Shown: positions 26,088-35,998, numbered from the stretch's first letter. The stretch: DNA of 64,000 bases from Neisseriaceae bacterium (GCA_017458185.1 JAFTFY010000018.1:62001-126000), one strand, 5' to 3'. The notes: a model not told the origin generated them from the letters alone. Numbers and translations: made by a program.

Positions 26088-27206
26088 TTAATTCAATATA
26101 TTCACCTGATTATCTTCTGCCACATGGCACCACACAGGGGTGTGGTGATGAGCCGTGTGTGCTGGTGCTAATTCACATTTGACGCGTGCGGTTTTGCCGA
26201 TATTTTTTTTCACCACAGCAAAATCGTTTTCTTGCAAACCTAATTGAAGTGTTTGAATATTCTCGTATTTTGCTTCGCATAAACTATCTGCTTTGTTTGG
26301 GGCTTCTACCACAATGGGGTTATCTAACACAATCGCAGGAAATGTAACGGTTTGTTCATTTTGGTCGATTCCTTTTTCTTCGGATAACCTGCCTGTGAGT
26401 GTTGCTGTTTCTTCGCACACATAAGTCGCCGCATTGTTATTGACAGAAACAGCCGCAGGTGTGCTTTTTTCTTGAATAAAAGTTTCGCCATTAAAACGGT
26501 AACGCACGCTGATATAAGGGCTAAAATCAGGATAACCGCCCAACCACAAGGGGTGAAAATACAAGAGATTGTTATCTTGCTCATCAAAATGAATGGTGTA
26601 GTTCGACAAATCGGTTTTATTTTGATAATCCTGCCGCACTTGTTTGACTTCTTCTAAATAAATTTTTCGCACTTCTTCGGCACTGGCACCGCCAAAGGCA
26701 GAGAGATTATTGTGTAAATCTTGCTCTAATTTGCTCGGAATAGGTGCGTTGTCGGCAAATTCGGCAAATTGCGGTATTTCAAACGGCAATGGCACTTCTG
26801 TGAGTTGTTTTTTGTCGTATTGATAAGTTTTTACGGTGTCAGACGCTAATACATTCACACCCGCTTGGCTGATATAAAGCACAAAATAGTTGCCATTGTT
26901 CATGGCGAATGGGTAAATATTCATATCGATTGTGTTGGTGTCATCGCTACAATCTACTGATAAACTTTCCAACGGATTATCAAGTTCTCGTGGTTTTTGC
27001 AGGGCTTGATTTAAGTTCTCGCCCATACACGATTGCGGCATGACTTGTTTATCCAACAATTTCAACACCTGCCACGCAATATCTTCGGTAGGCGTTGTTG
27101 CTGTTTGCGAAACGCTGTTGCTTTCTGCTACATTGTGTGTATCCTGCGGTTGATTGCAAGCGGTTGTGCTTAAAATAAGGGTAAGCAATAGTGCGGTTTT
27201 TTTCAT
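26088..27206 (-). CDS. Lipoprotein with DUF4431-like C-terminal domain
   Basis: This 372-residue lipoprotein begins with a signal peptide ending in the lipobox LSTTAC. A low-complexity Ser/Thr linker follows. The central part is unassigned. The last ~90 residues resemble DUF4431: VCEETATLTGRL, PIVVEAPNKADSLC, a YENIQTLQLGL strand and the AHTAHHHTPVWCHV end. The signal peptide (MKKTALLLTL) is almost the same as that of the WG-repeat lipoprotein upstream (MKKTALFLSL), and both have a CTCCGTAT ribosome-site word. It is the last gene of a five-gene minus-strand run of envelope proteins. Confidence 0.75.
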   Translation of the reverse strand: MKKTALLLTLILSTTACNQPQDTHNVAESNSVSQTATTPTEDIAWQVLKLLDKQVMPQSCMGENLNQALQKPRELDNPLESLSVDCSDDTNTIDMNIYPFAMNNGNYFVLYISQAGVNVLASDTVKTYQYDKKQLTEVPLPFEIPQFAEFADNAPIPSKLEQDLHNNLSAFGGASAEEVRKIYLEEVKQVRQDYQNKTDLSNYTIHFDEQDNNLLYFHPLWLGGYPDFSPYISVRYRFNGETFIQEKSTPAAVSVNNNAATYVCEETATLTGRLSEEKGIDQNEQTVTFPAIVLDNPIVVEAPNKADSLCEAKYENIQTLQLGLQENDFAVVKKNIGKTARVKCELAPAHTAHHHTPVWCHVAEDNQVNILN

Positions 27207-27247
27207 GGTTGAATCTCCGTATTGTTTTTTCAGGCTGCCTGAACAAT

Positions 27248-27904
27248 TTAATCCACATACAATGCGTCTTTTCCTAATTTTTCTAATGGTTTTTTATTTA
27301 ATTTATGCCATTTTTCTTTTCGCCAGCCACCTTCCAAAGCCTTGTCGGTGATAACAAGTTTTTTTCCAGTTAAATAGTTTTCGCTGGTTTTTTCTAACTT
27401 GTCAGCATGGCTATCCATTTTTTCCACATCTTTACCGATTAAATAAAAATCCTGATTTTGATAGCGATAGTTGTATTGATAACTATCGTGAATGCCACCA
27501 ACACCATGCACATAATCGGCTTTGATATCGATAAGCAAAGAGCCTTTGCGGTTGATTTTTAAGCCAACATCAATTTGTGTTAATTCGCTTGCCAAAAGCA
27601 ACTCTTTGTATTGTTTGAACAGTTTGAATGTGCCGTTATCTTGCCCAAAATAAATCGCCAAAATGCCTTGATTGAAGTTGTTTTCAGCCGAAATATCATT
27701 GTTAGGTTCGGTTTTTTCTGATGTATGCGGTTTGGTAAATATCACCAAGTCGTTTTTGCCGTCTTGGTTCAAATCCCCTTGTGCTTCGGTTGTCTCCCAA
27801 CCTTGTGGGACGATTTCTTGACTGTTTCGTCCTTGTTGTAAAAGATTTTGTGCATAAAGATTAGATACAAGCGAGAAAGATAAGATAAAAAATATTTTTT
27901 TCAT
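27248..27904 (-). CDS. Secreted protein with an EF-hand-like calcium loop
   Basis: This starts at MKKIFFILSF (218 residues); an ATG eight codons upstream (27928) lacks the GGAG that precedes 27904. A signal peptide (about residues 1-18, ending LYAQ) leads into a domain with the calcium-binding-type loop DLNQDGKNDLVIF near residue 47. That looks like the D-x-N-x-D-G loop of FG-GAP/dockerin-type repeats. The rest (YFGQDNGTFKLFKQYKELLLAS...KGSLLIDIKADYVHGVG) looks like a family of secreted hypothetical proteins with one such repeat. It follows the WG-repeat lipoprotein, with tandem DUS between the two. Confidence 0.75.
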   Translation of the reverse strand: MKKIFFILSFSLVSNLYAQNLLQQGRNSQEIVPQGWETTEAQGDLNQDGKNDLVIFTKPHTSEKTEPNNDISAENNFNQGILAIYFGQDNGTFKLFKQYKELLLASELTQIDVGLKINRKGSLLIDIKADYVHGVGGIHDSYQYNYRYQNQDFYLIGKDVEKMDSHADKLEKTSENYLTGKKLVITDKALEGGWRKEKWHKLNKKPLEKLGKDALYVD

Positions 27905-27966
27905 TTTGGATACTCCGTAATAAATCATTGTTTTTCAGGCTGCCTTTTTTCAGGCTGCCTGAAAAC

Positions 27967-29871
27967 TTAATCAGACGCTTTCATTACAGGCGAATGGGCT
28001 AATAATTTAAATCCATTGTCGGTTAATTCAAATACAAAAGAACCGTCATCTCCTATGTCGCCCGCCGATACACTGCCTTGTACAAAAAACAGTCTGCTTT
28101 CAACGCTGTATTCATAGTTTGGGTCAAAACTTGCCTGTTCGTCATTGTCAGGATTATCGGGATAGCGTTTTTTCCAAACACTGGACACAACCATACTAGC
28201 CACTTCTTCGCCTGTGATGACATCAAGCACGGTAATTTGAATAGCACCACCGCCAACACCAAAAACCATTACCGTATAATGCCCCGCAAAGCCGATTTCA
28301 TCGGGGTTTTCACGAATATATTGCAAATGCTGACGCAAACGCGTGCGTGTGGAAGATTCTTTATCGGCAATATCTTCGGCAATTTTCCCTGTGTATTTGG
28401 TGGTGGCATATTGTGCAGGGTCGATATTCGGAAAGCGTTGGCTGATTGATTCAGGCACTTCGGCAGGTGTCGCACTGTTCGTTGTTGTTTCTGCTTTGTC
28501 TGATACTTCTGCCACTTCGCTTTGAATAACCACTTTCCCTGTTTTATCAATAAATTGTCCTTGCCCGTCTTTTTTCACAAATGCCAAACCATCGCTAAAT
28601 GGATAGGCAAAATCGTATTGCAAAGGAATAGTCGCATTGCCGTTTTTATCCACAAAGCCCCAACGATTGTCATCTTTGGAAACAAGGGCTAAATCGTCTT
28701 CAAAATTAAGTGCTTCATCGTATTGCGGTGGCACAATTTCTTTGCCTGCTGCGTCAATCAAACCCCATTTGCCGTTTTGGCTCACCGTTAATAAACCATT
28801 GCCCACAAAAGGTGTGCCGTCTTTGTCGTAGTGATTTTGATATTGACAGGCAATCACTTCTTTGCCGTTTTTGTCGATAAAGCCCACTAATTCATTTTTA
28901 ATCACTTTGGCTAATCCGTTGTGAAAGGGTTCTACCCATTCATAATTTGGCAAGGCGGCAATTTCTTTGCCTGTTTTATCAATCAACAACCATTGTTCGC
29001 CTTTTTGCACGGCGGCTAATCTATCGCTAAAATTTTGGGCGGTATCATATTGCAAAGCAATCGTAGCCTTGCCTGTTTTATCCACAAAGCCCCATTTGTC
29101 GTTTTGTTTCACCGCTGCCATGCCTTCGTTAAAATCGCTGGCATATTCATATTGCAACATAATTGCCAAACGCCCTGTGCTATCTACAAAACCCCATAAA
29201 TTGTTTTTGGCAACCACACATAAGCCCTCTTTGCAAATCGAGCCTTCATCGGATTCTGCGGAAATATTATCGTATTGAAACGGCACAACTTCATGCCCCT
29301 GTTTATCCGTAAAGCCCACTCTATTTTCCGTGGTGGCAAATTGAAACAAACCCTCATCGGGACTGAACGATATAAATTGATTGTTTCTTTGAATTATAGG
29401 CACTACTTCAAGAGCAAAATTATCAACAATACCCCAGCGATAAACACCGCCATTCCAGTTGGTAATGTCTTGTTGAACGGCAAAATAACCATTTTTAAGC
29501 GACCAGATTTGTTCATATATCATTGCCGTTCTTTCTTTGCCTGTTTTATCCACAAAACCCCATTTGCCGTCTTTCTGCACGGCGGCTAATTCCTGATTAA
29601 AATCGCGTGCGTCATCATATTGCAGGGCAATGATTTCTTTGCCTGTTTTATCAATAAAACCCCATTTACCGTCTTTCTTAACGGCGGCTAAACCATTTTC
29701 AAATGAAGAAATTTCATCATAGTTTTTCATTTGATAAACCACGCTTTCAGGTTGCGTTGAGATTTCTTGCGGTGCAGGCGTTGTGGGGGTGTTGGCTGTG
29801 TCTTGCGATTGATTGCAAGCGGTTGTGGCAAACAACATGGCAAGAGAAAGAAAAAGGGCGGTTTTTTTCAT
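27967..29871 (-). CDS. WG-repeat lipoprotein, copy 1
   Basis: This 634-residue lipoprotein has the lipobox FATTAC and a Pro/Thr-rich spacer, then about nine WG (beta) repeats of the form GLAAVKKDGKWGFIDKTGKEII.LQYD, roughly 45-50 residues each. A C-terminal domain of about 150 residues follows (YTGKIAEDIAD..., GFAGHYTVMVFGVGGG, LDVITGEEVASM, SRLFFVQGS, HSPVMK). The second copy at 43009-44913 has the same length and the same order of domains. WG repeats occur in bacterial surface and periplasmic proteins, with unknown binding partners. It is in a minus-strand group of envelope proteins with similar leaders. Confidence 0.85.
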   Translation of the reverse strand: MKKTALFLSLAMLFATTACNQSQDTANTPTTPAPQEISTQPESVVYQMKNYDEISSFENGLAAVKKDGKWGFIDKTGKEIIALQYDDARDFNQELAAVQKDGKWGFVDKTGKERTAMIYEQIWSLKNGYFAVQQDITNWNGGVYRWGIVDNFALEVVPIIQRNNQFISFSPDEGLFQFATTENRVGFTDKQGHEVVPFQYDNISAESDEGSICKEGLCVVAKNNLWGFVDSTGRLAIMLQYEYASDFNEGMAAVKQNDKWGFVDKTGKATIALQYDTAQNFSDRLAAVQKGEQWLLIDKTGKEIAALPNYEWVEPFHNGLAKVIKNELVGFIDKNGKEVIACQYQNHYDKDGTPFVGNGLLTVSQNGKWGLIDAAGKEIVPPQYDEALNFEDDLALVSKDDNRWGFVDKNGNATIPLQYDFAYPFSDGLAFVKKDGQGQFIDKTGKVVIQSEVAEVSDKAETTTNSATPAEVPESISQRFPNIDPAQYATTKYTGKIAEDIADKESSTRTRLRQHLQYIRENPDEIGFAGHYTVMVFGVGGGAIQITVLDVITGEEVASMVVSSVWKKRYPDNPDNDEQASFDPNYEYSVESRLFFVQGSVSAGDIGDDGSFVFELTDNGFKLLAHSPVMKASD

Positions 29872-29928
29872 TTTTAAATACTCCGTATCAAGGTTGTTTT
29901 TCTGTTTCAGGCTGCCTGAAAAATACTT

Positions 29929-30435
29929 TTACAAATCCGCAAAATCGCGAAGATGATTTGCTTCTTTGAGTAAATCATCACAGACCGTGATTAAATCGCC
30001 TTTGATTTTGCTGTGGATTAAGGCACCATTGTGCCAGTAGCAACGCAGTTGCGAATTTAATTTGCCGCGTTCGTCCTTGTAACTACTTGTTTCGTACGCA
30101 AAAACTAATTTTGTTTGTTGATCAAACAAAAATTCCGTATAAGTTTGGGTGGCTGCTTTTGGCGGCGATTGATGGGTGATAAAAACCATTTTCCCCTTGT
30201 CTTCGAGTATCGAAAGGGTGTTGTTCACACTATCGGTGCGTGTCAAAAGGTTTTTACGATTTTTCGCCCGCTTGCTGATTTGCGTATAGTATGTGCGAAT
30301 GTGTGCCACTTCATCAGGTTCTTTATCGCTGGCGGCTTTAAGGGTTGCGTTGTAAGCCGCATTTTCTTCTTGTGCGTTAGCAGGGTTGATGACAAATAAA
30401 GCCAGAGCAAATGCGGTGATTATTTTGGTTTTCAT
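29929..30435 (-). CDS. Secreted protein of unknown function
   Basis: I start this at MKTKIITAFALALF (168 residues), because GGAG lies 9 nt before it; an in-frame ATG at 30501 is unsupported. A signal peptide ending PANAQ is clear. The mature protein is charged, with the segments AHIRTYYTQISKRAKNR and TEFLFDQQTKLVFAYETSSYKDERGK. The end LRCYWHNGALIHSKIKGD has a beta-rich look. I do not recognise a family. It lies in the minus-strand envelope cluster and starts 57 bp after the next lipoprotein gene's stop. Confidence 0.7.
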   Translation of the reverse strand: MKTKIITAFALALFVINPANAQEENAAYNATLKAASDKEPDEVAHIRTYYTQISKRAKNRKNLLTRTDSVNNTLSILEDKGKMVFITHQSPPKAATQTYTEFLFDQQTKLVFAYETSSYKDERGKLNSQLRCYWHNGALIHSKIKGDLITVCDDLLKEANHLRDFADL

Positions 30436-30491
30436 TAAAAAATCTCCGTTTTTGTGTGTTGTGGTGGGTTGAAAACCCACCCTACGAATGT

Positions 30492-31286
30492 TTAATCCCA
30501 CTCAAAACCCACAAAATAAAGCGATGCCACGCTTGGTGGGCCTTCATATCCGTGTATATTGATTTTGCTCACTGCCACCGCTCGTTTTTCGCTTGGGTGG
30601 CGTAATACGCCGATTAACTCGTCCGACAAAATCACCATTTCGTGTTTTTGCGTGAAAATGTTTTTCTTTTCCCCATTCTGATGAAGATAAAAATCAGTAG
30701 TTTTCACCACATCATCGTAGCCCAACAAATCATGTGTGCCTTTTTGAATGGTGCTATCCACTGCCAAATGCTTGCCATTGTCGTCAAATTCGGTTGGTGT
30801 TATTGTCCAAGAAGTTTGTTGCACAATGCCGTATTCTTTGAGTTTTTCTGTGAATAAATTCTGATTTTTTGCCCAAGTATTATCCAAATCAGCCAGCGTT
30901 GGGTCTGGTTCATCGCCGCTGTCATAATGCCATGACCACAATTCCTGCCCATTTTTATCCACAATGTGCATTTCCAAAAAATAACAGCCGCAGGCTTCGT
31001 CCGCAGGTTCTTCAATATAAGCAAATGCACCATTTCTGCCCCAGCCTATCGGATAAAATTTGCTCACCAAAAGCATATTATTTTGCATATATTCTTCATC
31101 ACTGGCGTTGGTATAAGGCAACTCGCGTGGCAGCGAATACACTTGCGGCGTGTTATCCACAGGATTAGGTACAATTTCGCGTGCCACAGGCGTGGTGTTT
31201 TCGGGGGTTGTTTGTTGTGATTGATTGTTCGGCTGACACGCCGTTAAAGCCAAACCAACACACAAGGGAAAAAGCAATTTTTTCAT
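30492..31286 (-). CDS. Lipoprotein of unknown function
   Basis: This 264-residue lipoprotein has the signal MKKLLFPLCVGLALTAC (Cys17). A Gln/Thr-rich linker precedes a domain with two close cysteines, DEACGCYFLEMHIVDKNGQELWSWHYDSGDE. The C-terminal part reads HGYEGPPSVASLYFVGFEWD. A similar lipoprotein type occurs in several Neisseriaceae in my memory, but I cannot name a family. It is the first gene of the minus-strand run, and GGAGCAATCGCT lies before its start. Confidence 0.7.
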   Translation of the reverse strand: MKKLLFPLCVGLALTACQPNNQSQQTTPENTTPVAREIVPNPVDNTPQVYSLPRELPYTNASDEEYMQNNMLLVSKFYPIGWGRNGAFAYIEEPADEACGCYFLEMHIVDKNGQELWSWHYDSGDEPDPTLADLDNTWAKNQNLFTEKLKEYGIVQQTSWTITPTEFDDNGKHLAVDSTIQKGTHDLLGYDDVVKTTDFYLHQNGEKKNIFTQKHEMVILSDELIGVLRHPSEKRAVAVSKINIHGYEGPPSVASLYFVGFEWD

Positions 31287-31397
31287 AGCGATTGCTCCTT
31301 AAAGTGCAATCTCATATTATATAGTGTTAAACTTGGACTTTTCATTCTTTCAGGCAGCCTGAAAAATATTTTTCACGCTTAACAAAAGGATAATACA

Positions 31398-31775
31398 ATG
31401 AAAAAACTGATTTTGTGTGCGGCAATCGTGTTTGCAAATTCTGCTTTTGCAGATGAAGATAAATGCAATCCAAACAGCAGCATTACCAGCGATATGCTTC
31501 AATGTGCCGATGAAGAGTACAAAAAAAATGACGCATTGCTGAATAAAAATTACAAGGCTGCAATGAAAGCCTGCGGCGATGACAAACAATGCAAAAGCGA
31601 TTTACAAAAAATGCAACGACACTGGATTGCCTACAAAGAAGCCGTTTCCGCGTGGATTTATTCCTACGGCGAAAATGGCGGCGGCAGTTTGGGACGCGTC
31701 CAAGCCATTCAATGGGAAGCAGACGAAACCAAAAAACAAGCCGAGTTATTACAGCAGCATTATCACAGTCAATAA
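31398..31775 (+). CDS. LprI-like (DUF1311) secreted protein
   Basis: This 125-residue protein has a signal peptide (MKKLILCAAIVFANSAFA) and then a Cys-rich helical domain: SITSDMLQCADEEYKKNDALLNKNYKAAMKACGDDKQCKSDLQKMQRHWIAYKEA. Conserved features are CA..EY...D..LN..Y and the K-x2-Q-x-x-W-x2-Y motif, matching the LprI N-terminal/DUF1311 family, which includes a lysozyme inhibitor in mycobacteria. The four Cys could form disulfides. It lies divergent from the minus-strand lipoprotein cluster. Confidence 0.8.
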   Translation: MKKLILCAAIVFANSAFADEDKCNPNSSITSDMLQCADEEYKKNDALLNKNYKAAMKACGDDKQCKSDLQKMQRHWIAYKEAVSAWIYSYGENGGGSLGRVQAIQWEADETKKQAELLQQHYHSQ

Positions 31776-31845
31776 TTTTGCTTTTTAAAACGATAAACAA
31801 GCATTTCAGGCTGCCTGAAAGTATTGCTTAATAAGGAATAACACG

Positions 31846-32472
31846 ATGAAATTCGCCAGTATGATTGCATTATTGCTGTGTTCATTCACAGCATACGCCC
31901 AAACGCCTACCCCATATCCTGATATACAAGGCAAAATTTTGAGAGAAATCAAATATAAAGATAAAACAGGCGACAATGTGATTGTGCTGACGCAAACCGA
32001 CATCATCACGCAAAAATGCGACTATGCCGATGAATGCCGCAATCAAGACATATACGCCTATCGTTTTTTACTCAATCAAGGCGTGCCGCAACAAATGTGG
32101 CAAATTCGTGATTTTGCACATAATTGCGATTTAGACGCTTTTTTCACCAAATTTCTGCTGGATTCGGTGAGCATAACCGACTTAAACAACAACAATCTCA
32201 AAGAAATTTGGATTCCTTACCAAACATTCTGTTCAGGCGACCCTGCACCCATTCCCAGCAAAATTATTGCGTATGAGGGAACACAAAAATACGCCTTGCG
32301 TGGGGAGACGCGAGAAATAGTTGCCTTTGACGCAGAAAACAATCGCCATGAATACGCAGGCGGCACCTATCAAATGGACAATGCCCTACAAAATAATCCC
32401 ACATTCAGCCGTTTCGCCAAAACGCTGTGGGAAAAAATCAATTCGCACACAAATAACGCTGTGGCTCAATAG
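31846..32472 (+). CDS. Secreted protein with a D-x-N-x-N calcium-loop-like motif
   Basis: This 208-residue protein has a signal peptide ending AYAQ. It has paired cysteines at QKCDYADECRNQDIYAYR and DFAHNCDLDAF, and the loop SITDLNNNNLKEIWIPYQTFC near residue 108. The overall beta-rich order resembles the M949_RS01915-type surface protein family in my memory, but I am not sure. It starts 70 bp after the LprI-like gene and could be transcribed with it. A DUS lies in the gap. Confidence 0.65.
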   Translation: MKFASMIALLLCSFTAYAQTPTPYPDIQGKILREIKYKDKTGDNVIVLTQTDIITQKCDYADECRNQDIYAYRFLLNQGVPQQMWQIRDFAHNCDLDAFFTKFLLDSVSITDLNNNNLKEIWIPYQTFCSGDPAPIPSKIIAYEGTQKYALRGETREIVAFDAENNRHEYAGGTYQMDNALQNNPTFSRFAKTLWEKINSHTNNAVAQ

Positions 32473-32578
32473 TGGTTGATGGCTTTTGCCGCAAGCCGAT
32501 TATAAAATAACAATAAAGCCTTTCAGGCAGCCTGAAAAGGTTTAAAATACGCCTTTATTTTAATTCTCTACACACACA

Positions 32579-35500
32579 ATGGCTGTGATTGATTTAACGA
32601 AACCTGCTCAAATGCCGTTTGAGCCTTTGGTTTTTTCTGCTTTGTCTTTGTTAATAGAAAATAAGCCGCGTTTTCCTTTACTTGTTTTAACGGAAAATGC
32701 CGAAGACGCTCGTAAGCGCGAAAGTGAGTTTCGTTTTTTTGCACCGCATTTGACAACGGCGTTTTTTCCTGACTGGGAAACTTTGCCGTATGAGCATTTT
32801 TCGCCGCATAAGGATTTGATTTCTGAACGATTATCTTTATTGTGGCAAATTTTTAATCGTCAAATTGATGTGTTGATTATGCCTGTGGCAGTGGCTATGC
32901 AAAAATTGCCGCCTGTGTCGTTTGTGGGCGGTCGTTCGTTTTTGTTGCAGGTTGGCAACCGTGTTGATTTTGCTGCATTAAAGCAAAATTTGGTGTTGTC
33001 GGGTTATTCGGCTGTGGGTAATGTGGTTGCGGCAGGTGAGTTTGCGGTGCGGGGCAGTTTGTTGGATTTGTTTCCGATGGGGGCAAACGCTCCGTTGCGA
33101 ATTGATTTTTTTGATGATGAAATCGACAGCATTAAAATATTTAACCCCGATACGCAACGCACGGTGTCGCCCATTTCTCAAATTCGCCTTTTGCCTGCGA
33201 ATGAGTTTCCCACTGATGAACAAGCCGTGCAGATTTTTCGTCAAAAATGGCGTGAAGTGTTTGACGGCAATCCCACAAATGCCGTGCCTTATCGTCAGGT
33301 GTCGGACGGTTTTTTTGGCGGCGGTGCGGAATATTATCTGCCTTTGTTTTTTGATGAAGAATGTGTGCCGATAACGGCGTATTTGCCTGAAAATACACAA
33401 ATTATTGCACTAACGGATATAAAGACTGTCTCACAAAATTTTGCGGCAGATATTCAAATGCGTTATAAAAATGCGGCTGCTGACGCGGCGTATCCTGCAC
33501 TGCCGCCTGAATATTTGTATTTATCAGAACAGGGTTTTCAGGCAGCCTTGTCCGATTATTCGTTGCGTTCATTTTCTTCTAATATTTCAGATAATTACAT
33601 TATTCCTGATATTGCCGTTAATCGCCAAAAAGAAGACCCACTCTTTGCTTTTAAAAATTTTCAGGCAGCCTTTGATGGGCGAATTTTGTTGTGTTCGCCC
33701 ACATTAGGGCGGCGTGAAACGGTGTCGGCGTTTTTTCATCGCCACAAAATCAAAACGCAATTTGTGGATTCTTGGGACGATTTTATTCACAGCGATATTG
33801 CTTTGGGCTTTGCTGTGGGCGATATTTCATCAGGATTTAGGCTGCCTGAAAAAAATATAGCCATTATCAGCGAAAACGATTTGTATCCTTCGTATGTTCG
33901 CACCACACACCGCAAAAGGCGGTTTGCCTCTTCACCCGATATGGCTTTGCGTGATTTGGCTGAAATTAAAATCGGCGACCCTGTGGTGCATGAATCGCAC
34001 GGAATAGGGCGGTATCAGGGTTTGGTGAATATGGGGCAGGGCGATGATATTGCCGAAATGATGTTGATTGAATACGCCGACAATGCCAAATTATATGTGC
34101 CTGTATCGCATTTACATTTGATTAGCCGTTATGCTGGGGCAAGTTTTGATGAAGTTGCTTTGCATAAATTAGGTAGTGGTGCGTGGCAAAAAGCCAAACG
34201 GCGTGCCGCTCAAAAAGCCCACGATACGGCGGCAGAATTGTTGCAACTTTATGCCAAACGCTTGTCGCAACAAGGGCATGCGTTTGATTTTGATGAAGAA
34301 GAATACAAGGCGTTTGCAGACGGTTTTGAATATGCCGAAACCGAAGACCAAGCGGCAGCGATTGTGGCAACTCTGAAAGATTTAATTGCCGATAAACCGA
34401 TGGATAGGTTAATTTGTGGCGATGTGGGTTTTGGCAAAACCGAAGTAGCGTTGCGTGCGGCATTTGTAGCGGTTTCAGGCGGCAAACAAGTGGCAGTATT
34501 AGTACCAACCACGCTTTTGGTTGAACAGCATACACAAGTTTTCAGGGAGCGTTTTGCTGATTTTGCGGTGAATGTCGCGTCTTTATCTCGATTTAATGCA
34601 AGCCGTGAAACACAAGGCACCCTGAAAGGTTTGGCAAATGGCACGGTTGATATTGTTATCGGTACGCATAAATTAGTGCAACCCGATATTCAATTCAAAA
34701 ATTTAGGCTTATTGATTATTGACGAAGAACACCGTTTTGGCGTGCGGCAAAAAGAAAAACTCAAACAACTGCGTTCAAATATTGATGTACTCACAATGAC
34801 CGCCACACCCATTCCCAGAACTTTGAGTATGGCATTAGACGGTTTGCGTGATTTTTCGTTGATTACAACCGCACCCGAGCGGCGTTTGGCAGTGAAAACC
34901 TTTGTCAAACCCATATCGGGTGCAACCATTAAAGAAGCCGTGTTGCGAGAACTCAAACGCGGCGGTCAAGTATTTTTCTTACATAACGAAGTGGATACCA
35001 TTGAAAATGCACGCGAACGCCTGCAAAATCTCATTCCCGAAGCACGCATTGCGGTTGCACACGGACAAATGAGTTCAGGCAATTTAGAGCGGGTTATGCG
35101 AAACTTCTTACAACAACAATTCAATATTTTGGTGTGTTCAACCATTATCGAAACAGGCATAGACATACCGAATGCCAACACCATTATCATTAACCGAGCC
35201 GATAAATTTGGTATCGCACAACTGCACCAGTTGCGGGGCAGAGTGGGGCGGTCGCATCACCAAGCCTACGCTTATTTGCTGACACCAGAATACATAACAC
35301 GAGACGCACAAAAACGCTTGGACGCAGTCGCCGCCGCCGATGAATTAGGTGCAGGTTTCAAATTAGCAATGGAAGACTTGGAAATTCGCGGTGCAGGCGA
35401 AATTTTGGGCGAAGGACAATCGGGCGACATTTTGCAAGTAGGTTTAACCCTATACGGCGAAATGTTGAAACAAGCCGTACGCGACTTAAAAAACGGCAAA

Positions 35501-35998
35501 ATTCCCGATTTAGACGCACCGTTGAATGTCTCTGCCGAAATTAAATTAGACACTCCCGCCTTGCTGCCTGAAACCTACTGCCCCGATGTGCATGAACGCT
35601 TGGTGCTGTACAAACGCTTGGCAGCGTGCGAAAGCGAAGACGGCATAGACGATATTTACGAAGAATTAGTCGATAGATTTGGCTTGCCCGAACAATATTT
35701 CAGGCAGCCTGAAAAGACAGCAGACAATCCGATAAAAACCTTAATTGCCACACACCGTTTAAGATTATTCGCCAAAAAACACCACATTCAACAAATAGAC
35801 GCCAACGAAAACGCCATTATTTTGTCCTTTCACGACAAAAACGAAACCGACCCCGTCAAAATCATCGCCTTACTACAAAGCGACAAACGCGTAAAATTAG
35901 CAGGACAAAATCGCCTAAAAATTGCTGTACAATCAAATAGTTTAGACGAAAAAGTGAAAAATATTAAAGAATGGGTAGAAAAAATTCAGGCAGCCTGA
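32579..35998 (+). CDS. mfd: Transcription-repair coupling factor
   Basis: This 1139-residue protein is Mfd, which removes stalled RNA polymerase and recruits UvrA. The N-terminal UvrB-like domain (about 1-350) is followed by the RNA polymerase-interacting domain (GDPVVHESHGIGRYQG near 466) and the RecG-like translocase with Walker A GDVGFGKTE near 614 and DEEH near 713. The TRCF C-terminal domain ends the protein. Several DUS are read in frame (FRLPEK, FRQPEK, FQAA words). The stop codon itself lies in a DUS, so the protein ends KIQAA. I see no strong ribosome binding site before ATG 32579. Confidence 0.96.
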   Translation: MAVIDLTKPAQMPFEPLVFSALSLLIENKPRFPLLVLTENAEDARKRESEFRFFAPHLTTAFFPDWETLPYEHFSPHKDLISERLSLLWQIFNRQIDVLIMPVAVAMQKLPPVSFVGGRSFLLQVGNRVDFAALKQNLVLSGYSAVGNVVAAGEFAVRGSLLDLFPMGANAPLRIDFFDDEIDSIKIFNPDTQRTVSPISQIRLLPANEFPTDEQAVQIFRQKWREVFDGNPTNAVPYRQVSDGFFGGGAEYYLPLFFDEECVPITAYLPENTQIIALTDIKTVSQNFAADIQMRYKNAAADAAYPALPPEYLYLSEQGFQAALSDYSLRSFSSNISDNYIIPDIAVNRQKEDPLFAFKNFQAAFDGRILLCSPTLGRRETVSAFFHRHKIKTQFVDSWDDFIHSDIALGFAVGDISSGFRLPEKNIAIISENDLYPSYVRTTHRKRRFASSPDMALRDLAEIKIGDPVVHESHGIGRYQGLVNMGQGDDIAEMMLIEYADNAKLYVPVSHLHLISRYAGASFDEVALHKLGSGAWQKAKRRAAQKAHDTAAELLQLYAKRLSQQGHAFDFDEEEYKAFADGFEYAETEDQAAAIVATLKDLIADKPMDRLICGDVGFGKTEVALRAAFVAVSGGKQVAVLVPTTLLVEQHTQVFRERFADFAVNVASLSRFNASRETQGTLKGLANGTVDIVIGTHKLVQPDIQFKNLGLLIIDEEHRFGVRQKEKLKQLRSNIDVLTMTATPIPRTLSMALDGLRDFSLITTAPERRLAVKTFVKPISGATIKEAVLRELKRGGQVFFLHNEVDTIENARERLQNLIPEARIAVAHGQMSSGNLERVMRNFLQQQFNILVCSTIIETGIDIPNANTIIINRADKFGIAQLHQLRGRVGRSHHQAYAYLLTPEYITRDAQKRLDAVAAADELGAGFKLAMEDLEIRGAGEILGEGQSGDILQVGLTLYGEMLKQAVRDLKNGKIPDLDAPLNVSAEIKLDTPALLPETYCPDVHERLVLYKRLAACESEDGIDDIYEELVDRFGLPEQYFRQPEKTADNPIKTLIATHRLRLFAKKHHIQQIDANENAIILSFHDKNETDPVKIIALLQSDKRVKLAGQNRLKIAVQSNSLDEKVKNIKEWVEKIQAA

